64,000 nucleotides of DNA from Reticulitermes lucifugus (GCA_026260175.1 JAKCWW010000046.1:123807-187806), one strand, 5' to 3'; shown: positions 33,671 to 46,119, counted from the stretch's first letter. A program made the numbers and translations. Notes: generated by a model not told the origin, from the sequence alone.

Positions 33671-35314
33671 ACGATAAATCTAGTCTACACAATCACTACC
33701 TATGCGTGATCCATTTAATATTACATTTTCATCTACGCCTACATATCCAGGTAGTATCGTCTCTTCAGTTATTATATACATGTTCAGTCTTACACAAAAA
33801 TTATTTTGTATCCTTTGACAAAAATGGATTTGTATGTTCACAAACATTCTCATACCTAATGTGACAATCAAGATGAATGACTCCACATAGACCTTACCGT
33901 CGTTACATTTTACCGTCGTGACATTTTACCGTCTTATGTTTTACTATTTTATTATTAATTTTAAGGACTGAAACGTATTGCAATATTTAGATAATACAAT
34001 AACAACTAAGATATTGGAGGTCTTTAGCATCTCTTTGCTGCTTGCTGTGTGATCCGACAATATCGTAGGGAATGCATAGGCTTCCTATGATCCGAAAGTA
34101 TTTGAAAAGTCTACGTCAGGGTACAAAACTGAGGCACATGGCTACGAGACCGATAAAATGTGGCTCCGTATTACGACACATAGACTCTGTTTAGTATAAT
34201 GATTCTACAGTCACGAGCAGAAGGAATATTTTATTGATTTGTCATTCCAGGCGAATTTGTGGGTCTTGTGTTAAAATGGTGACATGAGTTCCGATTGGTC
34301 AAACATAAACATATAGAAACTGAACTGATCTGTCTATCTTAACGCGATTCCATATGTGTGTGTATTTGTCATACTTCTAATGCGTGCGACGTATACCGCC
34401 CGTTTAATTCTTCTTCATATAATCGCCATATAACGTGAATAATACAAATTATGAAGCTCCTGGTTGTTAAAATCTTCTCTCCCGGCCGAGGAAAAGACTT
34501 GTCATTTAGCGACTCCTGTTTTCAGGGTTAAACATCTCATTTCCCTTTTCTAGCAGTTGTTTGCTACACAGCAATCTAGGTCTTGGTAAACATCAGTTGG
34601 AAGTGTTAGTCCCAGCCCATCTAACGCTCTGCACTGAGTCCTCCTTAAGCTGACTGTTACTGCTTGCTCGACATGTTCCTGTTTGCATATTTTAAGTCAG
34701 TGCTCAAGACGTCCCTGACGATAGGTCTTGATGTCACCTCGTCTTACGAAGTATTCTTTTTAAGTTTGCTATACAAACGTATGAAAATTGCTGTGATTTG
34801 CGGCTTGTGGTTTCTGTACCTTCACGCAAATTTGTTTCGGCTGATTGCAAAGCAGGAAAGGAAAACGTTTTGTTAAAATCGCATTCTTTCGGCAGGAAAC
34901 AATTTGGAATGGAGTGACTGGCATGACTAGTAAATTGAAATTACTAACCTACAGGCTCTGTGTTCCTTACAAGCTTAGGAGATCTTTAATCAGTGGTTTC
35001 TGTAACCAAACTACTCTCTGGACATTTCCCGAAAAATGTTTTGTACATGCGCATGAGTTCCTAAGAAGAAATAAATTTCTGTTGACTGTACATCACCTGT
35101 CACACTCAGATATATAGGTCAGTATTGTAACTGCAGAGAAAGTTATTCGAAATTAGGCCTACATTTTATCATCTGTGAAAATGATAAGATATAAAAGTAT
35201 ATGAAATTAAATAACCCATAGTAGCCTTGTGCGTTTTATGTTTTGAATAGTGGTCACAAGTATCGGCTAATGAGCATTAGCAGATCTATCCAGCATTTGA
35301 AAAGCACTATTGAA
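33671..35314. other. No recognisable feature
   Basis: AT-rich DNA with short frames only. Confidence 0.5.
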
Positions 35315-35361
35315 AAACCCCTGATGATGGCTCATAGACAGCCGAAACATGTGTAGGGTTT
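35315..35361 (+). ncRNA. Hammerhead-type self-cleaving ribozyme motif (best copy)
   Basis: The elements in order are helix I AAACCC (35315-35320), core CTGATGA (35321-35327), one additional T (35328), helix II GGCT/AGCC (35329-35332 with 35340-35343; seven-base loop), GAAAC (35344-35348), loop ATGT, the GTA cleavage triplet (35353-35355), and the other strand of helix I, GGGTTT (35356-35361). Helix I is a perfect six-base pairing. Helix III is only two pairs (AC with GT), the minimal type I form known from Penelope-like retroelements and retrozymes. Cleavage is predicted after A35355. The additional base next to the core is not in the textbook consensus and might reduce activity. No protein gene lies next to it. 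Confidence 0.75.
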
Positions 35362-36149
35362 GATTATGATAAGGGGCTGATTTGCACCTTGTTAGTGATT
35401 TGTGCATTTTGTTGGTGAATGTCTAGGGACAATATTAATAATTTATATCCTTAAAAATAGTGTGTGTGTGTATCGGATTTAACTCGCTAAGTGTGGAGCC
35501 CAGTGACAGGCTCCTTTCAGCATGGTAATGAGAATTTATTTCCGTGACCAGCTGAGCGACTGTACATTTCGCAACGACTTTCTCCACGAAGGTTGTTAAA
35601 CACAAGGCTAACATTTCTAAACAAATTTTTATTTGATATGTTTCTAGCCATTAATTATTTTTAAACCCTTGAAGTCTGAATGTTATCTAAATAACATTTA
35701 AAAATCCCCTGCATCACAGAAAACATATCTGTTTTCCATCACCGGGACTTAAGATGTTAATAATATGTAGGGAAATGTTCGGTGTTACGAGAATCAGGGT
35801 CCTGCCGTAAGGCAGGTAACTGTCCTGTGGCTGCCCGCCACGGACCCTATGTTCAGTCCTGGACGATACCGTGTTGACCGAAGGGGCACTGGAGCAGATT
35901 ACTCTCTGAGACTCTTCTGATTTCGACTTTTAATTATCAATCCACCAGATATGCACATTTATCTGACACCATCCCCTGAGTTGTGCGATAGCCCTGGCCA
36001 GGCAGCACGATGCCACACCCTCACTATTTACGTAAGCTGGGAAACTGACTCCGCATTTGACTGGTTACAGCACAAGGATATGTGTTTTATTATGAGAATC
36101 ATACGGAACACAAACTACTTTCAAGCAAAATGCAGATTTCTTGAATGTT

Positions 36150-36385
36150 AAACGTGATGGAACATAACCACTGCCCTTAATGTAGTTTCTAGAATCTTGG
36201 TTCGATCCTGACAGGATTAAGATATCTCTTCTTCGAAACATCCACGCCGCCTCTGGAGCTCACGTAGCTTCCTATTCAGTGGGTACTGGGGCATGTTTCC
36301 CCGGGGGTAAAGCGGCTGGAGTTTGTAGCTGACCACTCAATTCCATCTAATGTCGAGGTTAAGATTGTGTGGAGCTAACCTCCAC
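36150..36385 (+). mobile_element. tRNA-derived SINE, family 2
   Basis: B-box CTTGGTTCGATCCTG at about 36196-36210; body CCTCTGGAGCTCACGTAGC, CCCCGGGGGTAAAGCGGC, GACCACTCAATTCCATC, ending TGTCGAGGTTAAG. The head is poorly conserved. Confidence 0.65.
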
Positions 36386-37599
36386 TCCTTCATATTTCTT
36401 AATTGGGTAGACAGGGATAATTACTTTTCGATTCCTGTTTGTAGTTACTCTAGGATCATTGGATTGGAGTTAAGTCATTCTTGTGTAAGCATCGACGCAC
36501 GGTCGAACCTCGACTCACTTATATTGAACTGGCTCCGGAAATGAAGGTTATTTGTTGAGTTCTGAACGCTGAAAATGGCATCTGCCTCTGATGATAATGG
36601 TCTGTAGGGAGAGTAAGGATGGAAGAGCAGTCTCTTGATCGTGATTATATCACGTGATTAATCACATGGTTGTCATTAAGCACCCCTCTTACCGCTCGTT
36701 CTTATCCCGGGGTTAAGAATTGTTGATCCCTTAAAGTGGCCAAGCCGTTGGATTGCGTCATACTCGTTTGTACGCAGATGGATGTATTTATGTCGATGGT
36801 AGAATGGGTAGCCTGCATTGTACAGCAGCTCCAGCAGTTGCATATTTAAGTCACTGAATTACAAATTGTGGTTCGCTTCACCTTACAAACGGGATATAAA
36901 GTTTTGTGATAACCAACGTCATGAATCAGAGCTCGCAGTTGCTCATCTGTTCAAGATATTCTTCGCCTTTTATGGAACTAGCAGATTCATTACTGGTTTC
37001 ACTATGTCCAATTACTTGATCATATTCTGAGCCAGTTTAATCAAAACCACACCATCGCACAGTGCTTATTTAAGATCCATTGTAATGCTATTGTCCAGTC
37101 TGCACCTACGGTGTCATGAATAGTCTCTTGTTTTCAGATTTTCTGATTTTATCATTATCAGCAGCTGCAGGGTACAAGTGAATTTCTAGCTTGTTTATTC
37201 TCCTTGAGTATTAGTCTCTCCATATTTAATTTGGTTGACCTACTTGTCTTTTTCTAGTTGCAATGTATTCATGCAGTAATGTGTGTATCTTTCATGCGTA
37301 ATGAATGGTGTGTCTAATTGTATAACACACAGTTGTATTTCAGTTACATCGTTTGTCCTGTAGTTCTCGTGTAGATACCGAATAACAACTTAAATTCCCC
37401 TAGACGCACTACCAACGATCCAAATGTTTGCTGGTTTCGTCACTATAGTAATATGTGGTGAGAAGTGTCCTTAGTTTGTAGCTTCTTAAATCCTTGTTTC
37501 TCTTAGGTCCAACTGTTCTCCCTGTACCGCTTTCGTAGACATCCTCTGTGCACGGGTTTGCTTTTGTTCATAAATCAAGTTTCAAAAGCGTACAAAATA
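36386..37599. other. No recognisable feature
   Basis: AT-rich DNA with short frames only. Confidence 0.5.
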
Positions 37600-37940
37600 C
37601 CGGGAGACATTATGGTTTTTATATACACACCACTTTTACCAACAAATGCACTCTTATTATAACTTGTTATGTTATACAATACAGTCACAGTGAACTAGCC
37701 AGACATGTTTCGATCCCTTGTTGGGATCATCATCAGGGACTTTTAGATTATAAATAACACAATTACAAATTAACAATAAAGGTACATATTAAAAGTATAA
37801 GATGTTTAAAGGTTAAAATTGTAGGCTATCTCTGTTGGTTCCTGGGTCCACTGTGTATCGGAAGTTGCTTGTTTACATGTGGAAGGCCAAGACAGTGCAG
37901 ACAGTGCATTTGTTGGTTAAAGTGGTGTGTGTTCGAATGA
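37600..37940. mobile_element. Inverted-repeat element carrying the 37694 ribozyme motif
   Basis: The left arm near 37622-37652, read as complement, gives GTGCATTTGTTGGTAAAAGT, then GGTGTGTA. The right arm at 37904-37932 gives GTGCATTTGTTGGTTAAAGT, then GGTGTGTG. Only the left half has a ribozyme core. Borders are approximate. Confidence 0.4.
37694..37742 (-). ncRNA. Hammerhead-like motif
   Basis: Minus strand: core CTGATGA (37736-37730), additional T, a perfect six-pair helix II GATCCC/GGGATC with loop AACAA, GAAAC (37711-37707), two-base loop, triplet GTC. Helix I starts with a C-U mismatch and then has four pairs (one G-U). The core is fully conserved. Confidence 0.62.
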
Positions 37941-38161
37941 CAATGCACGGTGTGAATAGTATAAAGGTTTTTTATATGTTGTCATAAGGTTCATACGTGG
38001 TAATCTACGTCATTGCGAACAGCTCCCTAATTGATGTGGCCTTATGTACATCATGAATGCGTTTCGAATTCGAATATGACAAATTTTAAACGATTGTTTT
38101 ATGTCTTATCAGATTTAATTTACCTACCCCTCTTTCGCAGCCACATATAGTACGTAATCTA

Positions 38162-38207
<46 letters not shown>

Positions 38208-39805
38208 ACACAGTGACAAATTCTCTAGACACTAAGCAGACCCACATCATGAAATGTAATAACTTACAGAAGACGTATCATGCAAAGAATCATGGCGGAA
38301 ATCCTTGGATTGAGGTAGGCACTTTTGCAACAAGAACTCACAGAGTGATCCAGATGCCTGTGGATCGTTTTAAACGATTGTTATAAATATAATGCATATT
38401 GCCATAAGTTAGAAACAAACTTGATTTCTTTGAGGAAAAATAATTACTAAAGTTATGCCATTAAGACAGATGTAAACTGAAATTCCTAGGAGCAGAAACA
38501 CGGAGTTTCTTCCTGCGCATTAAAATACTCACTTTCAACTTGCCTAAAAGTATGTATTTTTCCAACTCTCTGATAATTTTTATGGCTGCATGTAGTATTT
38601 CATTTGCTTCGTAGAGTCACAGTTCATAGATCTGTGGCACCACCGCACAAATCTGCAGTCATCGTAGTGGGAGCTGTGTATTTGTGAGCTAAGTGTTACT
38701 GAGGTCTTACATCACTGTCAGATCATTCAGTGGCCGCCTGCCGTGAGAGGACGTTGATTGAGGCTGCTTCAGAAAAGGATGCCGAAGACAATATTTTTTA
38801 CTTATAAGTGACGTTTTAATGGGGGACTCGAGACAATTGTATAAAATGACCTTCATTGTTTGTATTTGTAATCTTCACCATACACTATAAATAAAGAGTA
38901 AAACAAGCCAGGCAAAATTTCTTAACAGTTGAGCGACTGGTAGCTTCTGACAAAGGATTTTCATGGAGCTTAGTACAGATCCTTGACGCTACGCTCTTCA
39001 TAATTCGTCATTTAAATCATCTTGTCATTTTACGCAATAAAACCGGAGCAGTTGATATATTACCATTAAGTAAAGTCGGAGAATACAAAGTGAATTCAAT
39101 CTCAGACGCGTTTCAAGTGTATATGCACGTGTCTGTAGCAAGCAAGCAGGCAGGCAGGCAAGCAAGCAAGCACTTCGCTTGGCTTATATGGAGCTTTCAG
39201 CGAGCTTGTGATGTGGCTCTGTCGTTTGGTAGCACGGTTGCTGCATTTAAGAGCTGGATTATATTTCATTTCCTCGAATTTCGCTGTTCCCACGTTTCGC
39301 TTTCACGCGACGCACCGCTCAGCTCAACTTGTTTACCTCCGCATCGTTACAACGGAATGTAATCAGAAGCATCTACATACCGAGAGGTGCTTCTCAACAC
39401 TGCAGAATGTAACATGTGTAGTAGACGAAGGACCGTTATAATCATAGAAACAGATAGTGAATAACGTTTTAAGATATCGGTTACCAGGCAAAAATTTCGT
39501 GACTTCATTAACTCTGAAGTCTGAAGATTCATTTCCGTGTTCATCACTGCCTGTCACTGAACCAAGTTCCCACATTCACACGTCGTCCTTTAAGAGCCAT
39601 TGTAATATTATGATCCCATCTCGGCTTAGGTTGTGCTTGTAGACTTTCTATCGTCGGTTTTCCGAGTAACATGGTGTAAGCCTGGCTTCTATACTGGAAT
39701 AGGATTTCGTTAATGGAAAAAAGATAAATTGTTAAAATGATAAAGTATATTTCACTCTTATCAACAGCACAGTCACAACCAACACATGCACCTTCAACAC
39801 GTAAT
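37941..39805. other. No gene; possible LINE 3'-UTR scrap at 38920
   Basis: AATTTCTTAACAGTTGAGCG then GGTAGCTTCTGACAAAGGAT and CATGGAG echo the LINE 3'-UTR over about 55 bp. The AGCAAGCAGGCAGGCAGGCA run at 39139 is simple sequence. Confidence 0.4.
38166..38206. repeat. ATT microsatellite
   Basis: About 13 uninterrupted ATT units. Confidence 0.9.
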
Positions 39806-39848
39806 CAGGCTACCGGTTTCAGCTTCAAAGAGCCATCATTAGGCCTAT
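39806..39848 (-). ncRNA. Decayed hammerhead-like motif
   Basis: Minus strand: helix I AGGC/GCCT, core CTAATGA (the catalytic G5 is A), additional T, helix II of four pairs (one G-U), GAAAC, triplet GTA. The architecture is intact, but the core substitution should inactivate it. Confidence 0.5.
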
Positions 39849-42800
39849 GACAGAAACTATGAAAAACAAACTGCATGCATTTTGTAAGAGGAAAACTCAT
39901 CCATTTTTACAATTACGTATATAAAATGTATCGATATATAAAAAGATGTGCTGCCTAAGAGAAGTGTTGTTACAAGGAGCAGGTATGAAACCCGAAATGT
40001 GATAATTTGGCAAGAAATCTCAGTGATAGATTATATAAAACTGGGCTGGGATACGTTTGGTTAGACAGAGGTGGGAGTGATTCTGAAAACATATCAATTA
40101 ATTAAAACAAGGCGTAACAATATTCAAAGACAAACAGGTATAAAATGAAAGAAAATAAATATCTAGTCTCCTACTTGAAAATGAAGAAAAAATGGGGGAA
40201 CACAATGTGTAATAAATAAGTGTAATCGGAATGAAGGAACTGAGTTAGCATGGTTTAGATTGGGAATATGGAAACTAAGAGGTAAAATAAGTGATGTAGA
40301 AAAAGGAAGATGGCCCCTATGTAACGAAAAGATAAATGTGGTTTGTGTATTACTAAAATTTAATGAGGCACAGAGGTGGAGAGAAAACATTTAGATAGTA
40401 AATAGCTATACAGGAATAAAAAATAGCATACAAGAAAATAATCAGCTGTAATAAGATCGTACAAGTTAAAATGTTAGGCAGATTTTTATACAAAGTAAAG
40501 GCAAGTGGGAAAATAAGTGATAAAAACGGTGCACGTTATGGGGCAAATGAGAAAGGAGGAATTGTAGTCAAAACTTTATCACTATGTATATAAACTTAGA
40601 TGTGATTAACACCTGACAGAAGATAATAATTAGTTTAGATAAATTTTAGCTACTAGCATTAAATATAATGGATGTGCACCGGCAAAATCCCGGTGTTACC
40701 AGTTACACCCAAAGATGTAAACGAAAATCAACTAATAAATTTGAAATTTGTAAGCCGTTCTCATGTCTCCAACACTTTACCTGTCTCGTCTACCTCATTC
40801 CCTTTATTTGAGAATCCTAACGCTATTTTTCGAAATAGGCATATAGGTCTACAAACCTCGACGCATGTAACTGTTTCTTAGGTGTAGTCACTTTCTTCAG
40901 CCACTTGTTATCTAATATTCTTCCCTTGACATGGAAGTCAAATTTTCACACCCTTAAATATCAGCAGGAAAAATTATAGTGCTTTGTTAAACACTCTATG
41001 CCGAATTCACGAAGATGGATATTGGTGTTGTCATATTAATGAATATAAACAAATTAGTTTTCGCATTAAGACGAAAATATTTGCTGTGACAGCTTTCATG
41101 ACGATTGAAATTTTGTAGCATTTATGATTTTAAATTAAGTCAGCTTCTCATTGCTTTTTTTGCGTACTCTTGATAACGTAATATATGTGGTGTCTATAGC
41201 TACAAACAATCTCAGGACGAAGAAATTATTTCGCCATTCAGTAATGGGTTCCAGTATGTGATAAAGATTGTACATTTCTTCAAGTAAATTTTACTTAAAA
41301 TACAAACTAGTAGTGCAGAGTGAATTAATGATAACTTGTAAATTTGGTAGTGATAACTGTTTATAAATTCTTTGTATTGTACAGTATGTAATTGAAAGCA
41401 TACATGCACTGAATTGTGTCACTTTTATCTTGACCAGGAAAAGCGGGACTCTGGTAAAAGAATAATATTGATTCCATTAATGCTAACATCTATGAATGCA
41501 CTACGTACAGTATAAAAGAAAATATTTAATTTTGAAAACCGTTTAATTGATCTGCAGCATGTTTCGATCATACAGATAATCAAAAGGGAGACGTTTTGCA
41601 AGTCGACAAGTGGTAGTGCCAACGCTAACATATTTATACTTTTATTAATACCTAATTATAAAGAGGTTACATAGGCCGTGTACTTGATATCTGTATTTCA
41701 AATAAAATACAGAAATTGTGTATGTTATTTTAAGGTGATGTGCTCTTATTATCTATTTGTCATTGTGTTTGGAGGTTAAAATGCCAGAAGTCTTATTATT
41801 TCAACTTTCTGTTTTAAAAAATGTCAATATACACATAGTAACTAGTGATATCTTCGTGTTATAGTTCATACGTGATTAGACCTGCACCGGCTACTGTTAC
41901 AAATTGATCATTATACATATTCGTAACATTATTCTCTTACTCTATGTTTGTGTTGGCAAACCCTATTTCATATTGTGATAATTTTGTGATGTTTTATGAA
42001 GTGTGACATTGCATATGGATCATAATCTCTAGTAATTACTATTACTTTAAGTACCTTCTTTCCCGACAACAAATAAATAATGCATGTTAAATTACGAGTC
42101 GTGCTTTTCGAGGAACCACTTGTCATTTAATATTTTTGAAGTCAGTACTGTTTTCTTTCTTTCATACTGTGGGTATCGCCCGACTATGTGAATCTGACAT
42201 TCATACCAACGGAGTGTAATAATTACTTTCTAGTGTTGAAAAGCTAATGACGTCATTGCTTTTTTCCCGTAATACTGCTGCCCTATAGCTAAAATGTCGG
42301 CTTCATGTTATATGTACAAAACACATTTTCCCTTAGAGCAATTTTGGGGTTGATGAAGGGCACAGCAGAGACAGCTGTAGAACATACGTTTCACAGAGTT
42401 ACTGTAGGTTTTGCTTCCATCAGCTCTACACAGCGGTAACGGAAATTTAGCAACAGGCAGTTACCAACCTCTCTTCTGCCTTTAAGCCTTTCCATGATAT
42501 TCTTTATTTAAATAAACCCTCGCCTGTTGATATAATTTCACAGCAATGTATAATTTCTGGTACTGAAAGGCCTCATAATTGGTAAATGTAAATGCTGGGA
42601 CACCAAAGGGCCAGCACATAATATCTTGTATTTGCAGGCGCTCTCGCATATTCGCAACAAAAGCCTGTTACCTCGTCATGTCCTTCCTTCTGCCGCCTGC
42701 CCGCATATATCAGCGCGGCTTCCACTGAACGGATTTCTGTGAAATTTGATATTGGGTACTTTCATGAAAATCTCTCCAGAAACCAAATTTATTTAAAATC

Positions 42801-43949
42801 GGGCAAGAATATCGGGCACTTCACGTGAAGACCTAAATTATTGTTGCCGGCGACATTAACTCGCCACAAAGTGCTCTCTTCGGGTGAAATGGTATCAGGC
42901 TGTCAGGATAGCCAAGGAGATATAAACATTACGCGAACGCGCCAGAATATTACATTACACGTACCTAGCCTATTTTGTTTATGTTTATTTTAAGCGACTC
43001 ATTTTTCAGCCATGTTACTTTTGCATCCATAACCTTATTCCGTCTTCATTCTGTTTCTTTTAAAGTATGGTTATGTTATACTTCTTAAGCTAAATGGCTA
43101 CTTCGCATGTATCGTATTCAAAGCAGGACTGTATTTTTGAATTTCTTTCTTGAGTTTTAATGAAAACTCGAATTCTGAGCTTTTCTATCGGTGGTGTATT
43201 ACAATTAACATAATTATTATTTTGGAAATCATTTGTCCTTGGTGGGGGTGATTCAAAACTTTTCAGAAGCTCTGTTTTGGTCATCAAATATAGCGCATCC
43301 TACTCATTTCGGCTCCTAGGAAGATCTAGTCTCACTGGACATTTATTCTTAACGTAAAATCAAAAAAAGTTGTAGATATTTTGTGCTTCATTGTAGGGGC
43401 TTAAGCTTCTTCCGTTCCTTTTGCAAAATCCGATCTTAACATGTCACACTTCACAAACGTTGGGGATTTTAAAGCTGTCAGACTGTCTGGAAAAGGAATA
43501 ACCGTATCATCCGCGCACCTTACGTCTGCTGCTAGACATTAGTATTGCAGCAACTACATAGGTGTTGCAGATGAAATTGGTGCTTTTCCTGGGATATTCT
43601 GCACCAAAATTTGGTCTTTTCGTAAATGCACAGTGCGAAGGATGGGCGTGAGAGGAATTTGGGTCAGCAATCAGTGTGTTGAAAGTCAAATGAACACAAG
43701 GGTCGGAATACTGAAGACATACTAAGCATTTCGTAGACGAATTATAGTTTGCCTTAATTTTAAAAACTTTAAGTTGCTTTTGCCTGGCTTTGAAACTACA
43801 TAGACGTTTTATAAATAGTGAGCAACAACAGGACTGCCAACGATACAGATGTGTCATACATCATCTGTGTAGTAAGTACGAAATTACCTCTTACTGGTCG
43901 GTTATCCTGTTTCAGATGACTAGGGTTGTAAATACAATGATATTCATTC
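39849..43949. other. No recognisable feature over 4 kb
   Basis: AT-rich. A GAAAC box with a six-pair stem at about 41552-41585 (minus) lacks CUGANGA and is not called. The 116-codon frame at 43507-43857 (minus) is unrecognised. Confidence 0.45.
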
Positions 43950-44300
43950 ATGCTGCAGTCTGTCTTACGACAGGTCCATAGCCTCCTGCAAAGCGAGATC
44001 TCTACTGATTGCAATCTAGTGCTTTCTCTTTCAATTTCCAATATCCTCTCTTTTCCTTAAGGCCATCCAGTTGCTGCTTACGTCTTCTTCCTCGTCTTCC
44101 CGTCACTGTTATCCTTCCCTCTATCTTTTCTTCAATAACGTGTTTCAGAAAGCGGTTCCCACGCAAGATGTGGCCAATCCAGTAAGCCTTCCTTCTTTTT
44201 ATTGTTTGTAGGATATACCTGTCCTTCTTGACTGTTTGTAATACTTCATTTCTCACACGACCGGTCCAACAGATCTTCTCCATCCTTCTCCAGCACTACA
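43950..44300 (-). mobile_element. Second LINE family: reverse transcriptase tail
   Basis: The minus-strand frame from 44283 reads MEKICWTGRVRNEVLQ, TIKRRKAYWIGHILRGN, IEEKIEGRITVTGRRGRRR and LDGLKEKRGYWKLKEKAL; then, after a stop and frame change, GYGPVVRQT. This is the extreme C-terminal tail common to many animal non-LTR reverse transcriptases (basic GR.RGRRR after WIGHILR). Two sister copies at 28050 and 2250 share the same end. It is 5'-truncated, with no catalytic box. Confidence 0.8.
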
Positions 44301-45309
44301 TTTCAAAACTTTCCAGGTATTTCTCATCTACTTTCCGAAGTGTCCAGTGATATACCTATGAAAGTGAAGGCATTAGAAATATGGAAAAAGACAAGAAATG
44401 TGGTTACTGAAGCTTAAACTAACGGAGTAACCAGTGGCGTTGACAAATAGTTGTTCCTCCCCCCCCTCCCGCTGTGACACGATAATCGGGGGCCCTTCTG
44501 TAATACCTAGGAAAGTTACTCCCACATCTCATAACAAGCATCCAGAATACTGTATTCTGTCAGAAGAACGGAATACAGTCAGGTAGAACCCACAACAAAT
44601 TTAAGTTTCCTGTACATTATAGGGTTCCTGACCCAGGAGCCCCCCCCCACGTCGCCAGGACTGAGGGGTTCTTATCTATATACACTTGGACTGGGTCATG
44701 AGTGTTTGGGGAATATTTAAGGGTCATCATCGAGCAGAACAAATGAGTTGGACTTAATCTAACATCCAAACAGCGATACTTGTTTAGGACTATTCCTTTT
44801 AACGTGTTTTAAAATGCGAGATTTCAGGCCTCCGCCGCGGCGTAGATGAGGTCATAGCTCTTCTAGGTTGTTACGCATTGTCACGAAACTTCTGTACACA
44901 ACTACCAACATACGCTACGTTACAACCCATAAGAGCATATACCAACATACTCATGCTCATTTTCGCAAGCGCATCAGTTTACAGCAAATTATCTTTATTT
45001 TAATTTTGACCCTTTCAGTACTAAGAATGAGTTACCTCCTTAGGAGAAACCGTCCTCTCCTGCTCTGAAGAAGTTCTGAGTTTGAAAATATGAGTGATAA
45101 TCAATAATTTTGACATAAGTTAATGTTGACAGTTCACTTTAGAGCAGTGTAAATAATAAGTTATGTATGAAATGGAAAAGCAAAATACGACGTAGAAATA
45201 AAATACTATCTGAAAAACGTTAATACATTAAGAAACCGATGGATGTTGCTACATTTGTTGCTGATATTTCATATCCGCCTGTCATTGTGTTGTTATTTCT
45301 GCTTTTCAG
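44301..45309. other. Upstream intron of the Ig exon, part
   Basis: C-rich runs at 44460 and 44641; CAGTGGCGTTGAC and CGTCGCCAGGACTG (44432-44663) might be ends of a small element, without matching target copies. The last 55 bp are the pyrimidine-rich splice acceptor region. Confidence 0.4.
44818..44890 (+). mobile_element. Half copy of the palindromic repeat family
   Basis: It reads GATTTCAGGCCTCCGCCGCG, then GTAGATGAGGTC and CTCTTCTAGG-TGTTACGC. Only one outer arm is present; there is no ribozyme-like centre. Confidence 0.5.
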
Positions 45310-45417
45310 GAGTATCGATTGATGTTACGATGGCACCGCGTTTTCTTTCTCACGGCCAGACATTCCGGGCAGTCATTGGCGACACGTTGGTACTGCCTTG
45401 CGAGGTGGACGACTTAG
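45310..45417 (+). CDS. Internal exon of an immunoglobulin-superfamily adhesion protein (Lachesin/Klingon-like)
   Basis: A 108-bp exon, phase 1 at both ends, so it adds exactly 36 codons. It is preceded by a long pyrimidine-rich tract ending in TTTTCAG (to 45309) and followed by the strong donor GTGAGT (45418-45423). The peptide includes PRFLSHGQTFRAVIGDTLV and then LPCEVDDLG. The pattern V-x-G-D-T-L-V-L-P-C is the B strand of an Ig domain with its conserved cysteine; the tryptophan and second cysteine would lie in the next exon. Insect Lachesin, Klingon and related IgLON-type GPI-linked neural adhesion proteins start their first Ig domain in this way. An upstream in-frame ATG at 45243 lies in the pyrimidine tract and is not a likely start. 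No other exon of the gene was recognised, so the flanking introns would be very long. Family assignment is good; the exact orthologue is not resolved. Confidence 0.8.
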   Translation, partial: EYRLMLRWHRVFFLTARHSGQSLATRWYCLARWTT

Positions 45418-46119
45418 GTGAGTAAGAAATCAAATTTCAACATCTGATAAAATTCATGTCTTATTTTATTTTAATTTGATTTGGCCGTTATGTGTGTCGA
45501 AAGGGCACATTAAACTGCTTGACAGAACAGATGGGGCTGGATGGGGGGTACAGAGTGGGAAGTCTCAAACGTCATCATCCCCACAATAAATTGGCCTTAT
45601 TTCCGTGGCCTCTTAGTAATTGTGTAATTTTTGTGTGAGATTGAGGAACTGTATGGCACTAAAATGCAGGTTACGTTGTCCTGCGAGCTCGGTGTTGAGA
45701 ACGAAGCTATGCACGGATGGGGAAGGATGCTTTTCGTGACTCAGCGCTTCGGAGGGAAGCAGGTTCCTTGCTGTGTTGACGCTTACGATTGAACATAAAA
45801 CTATATAAGTTATCTGCAGGTAGCCTGTGTATTCCTATGAAGAAACCTGTTAGCCCTGAAGTGACACCATTACAACTTTGTGAGGGGAAGTTTTAGAATT
45901 TTAAAGTTTAGTAAGCTTCCACCATCATTAGCTCTGTACACAGGTGTTGCTGTTCTGAGGTGGCAAGAAGGGAAGATCATGCATTTGAGTAAATTTTTTA
46001 TGAGGTACGTCATGCCAACACACTTCGAAGGCCATTCGATATTGCACGTTTTTCCAGAGGAGAAACTGAGCGCTGACTAGCAAATCATTTGCCATATCAA
46101 CCGACTTACAAAGTGTATA

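Noticed and set aside
41552-41595. Minus-strand stem followed by GAAAC that resembles a hammerhead
   Set aside because: CUGANGA is absent (CTTTTGA instead) and the cleavage triplet is GCT; too decayed to call.
44432-44663. Possible DNA element with CAGTGGCG/CAGTCCTGGCG ends
   Set aside because: Ends match weakly, target copies do not match, and the interior has C runs.
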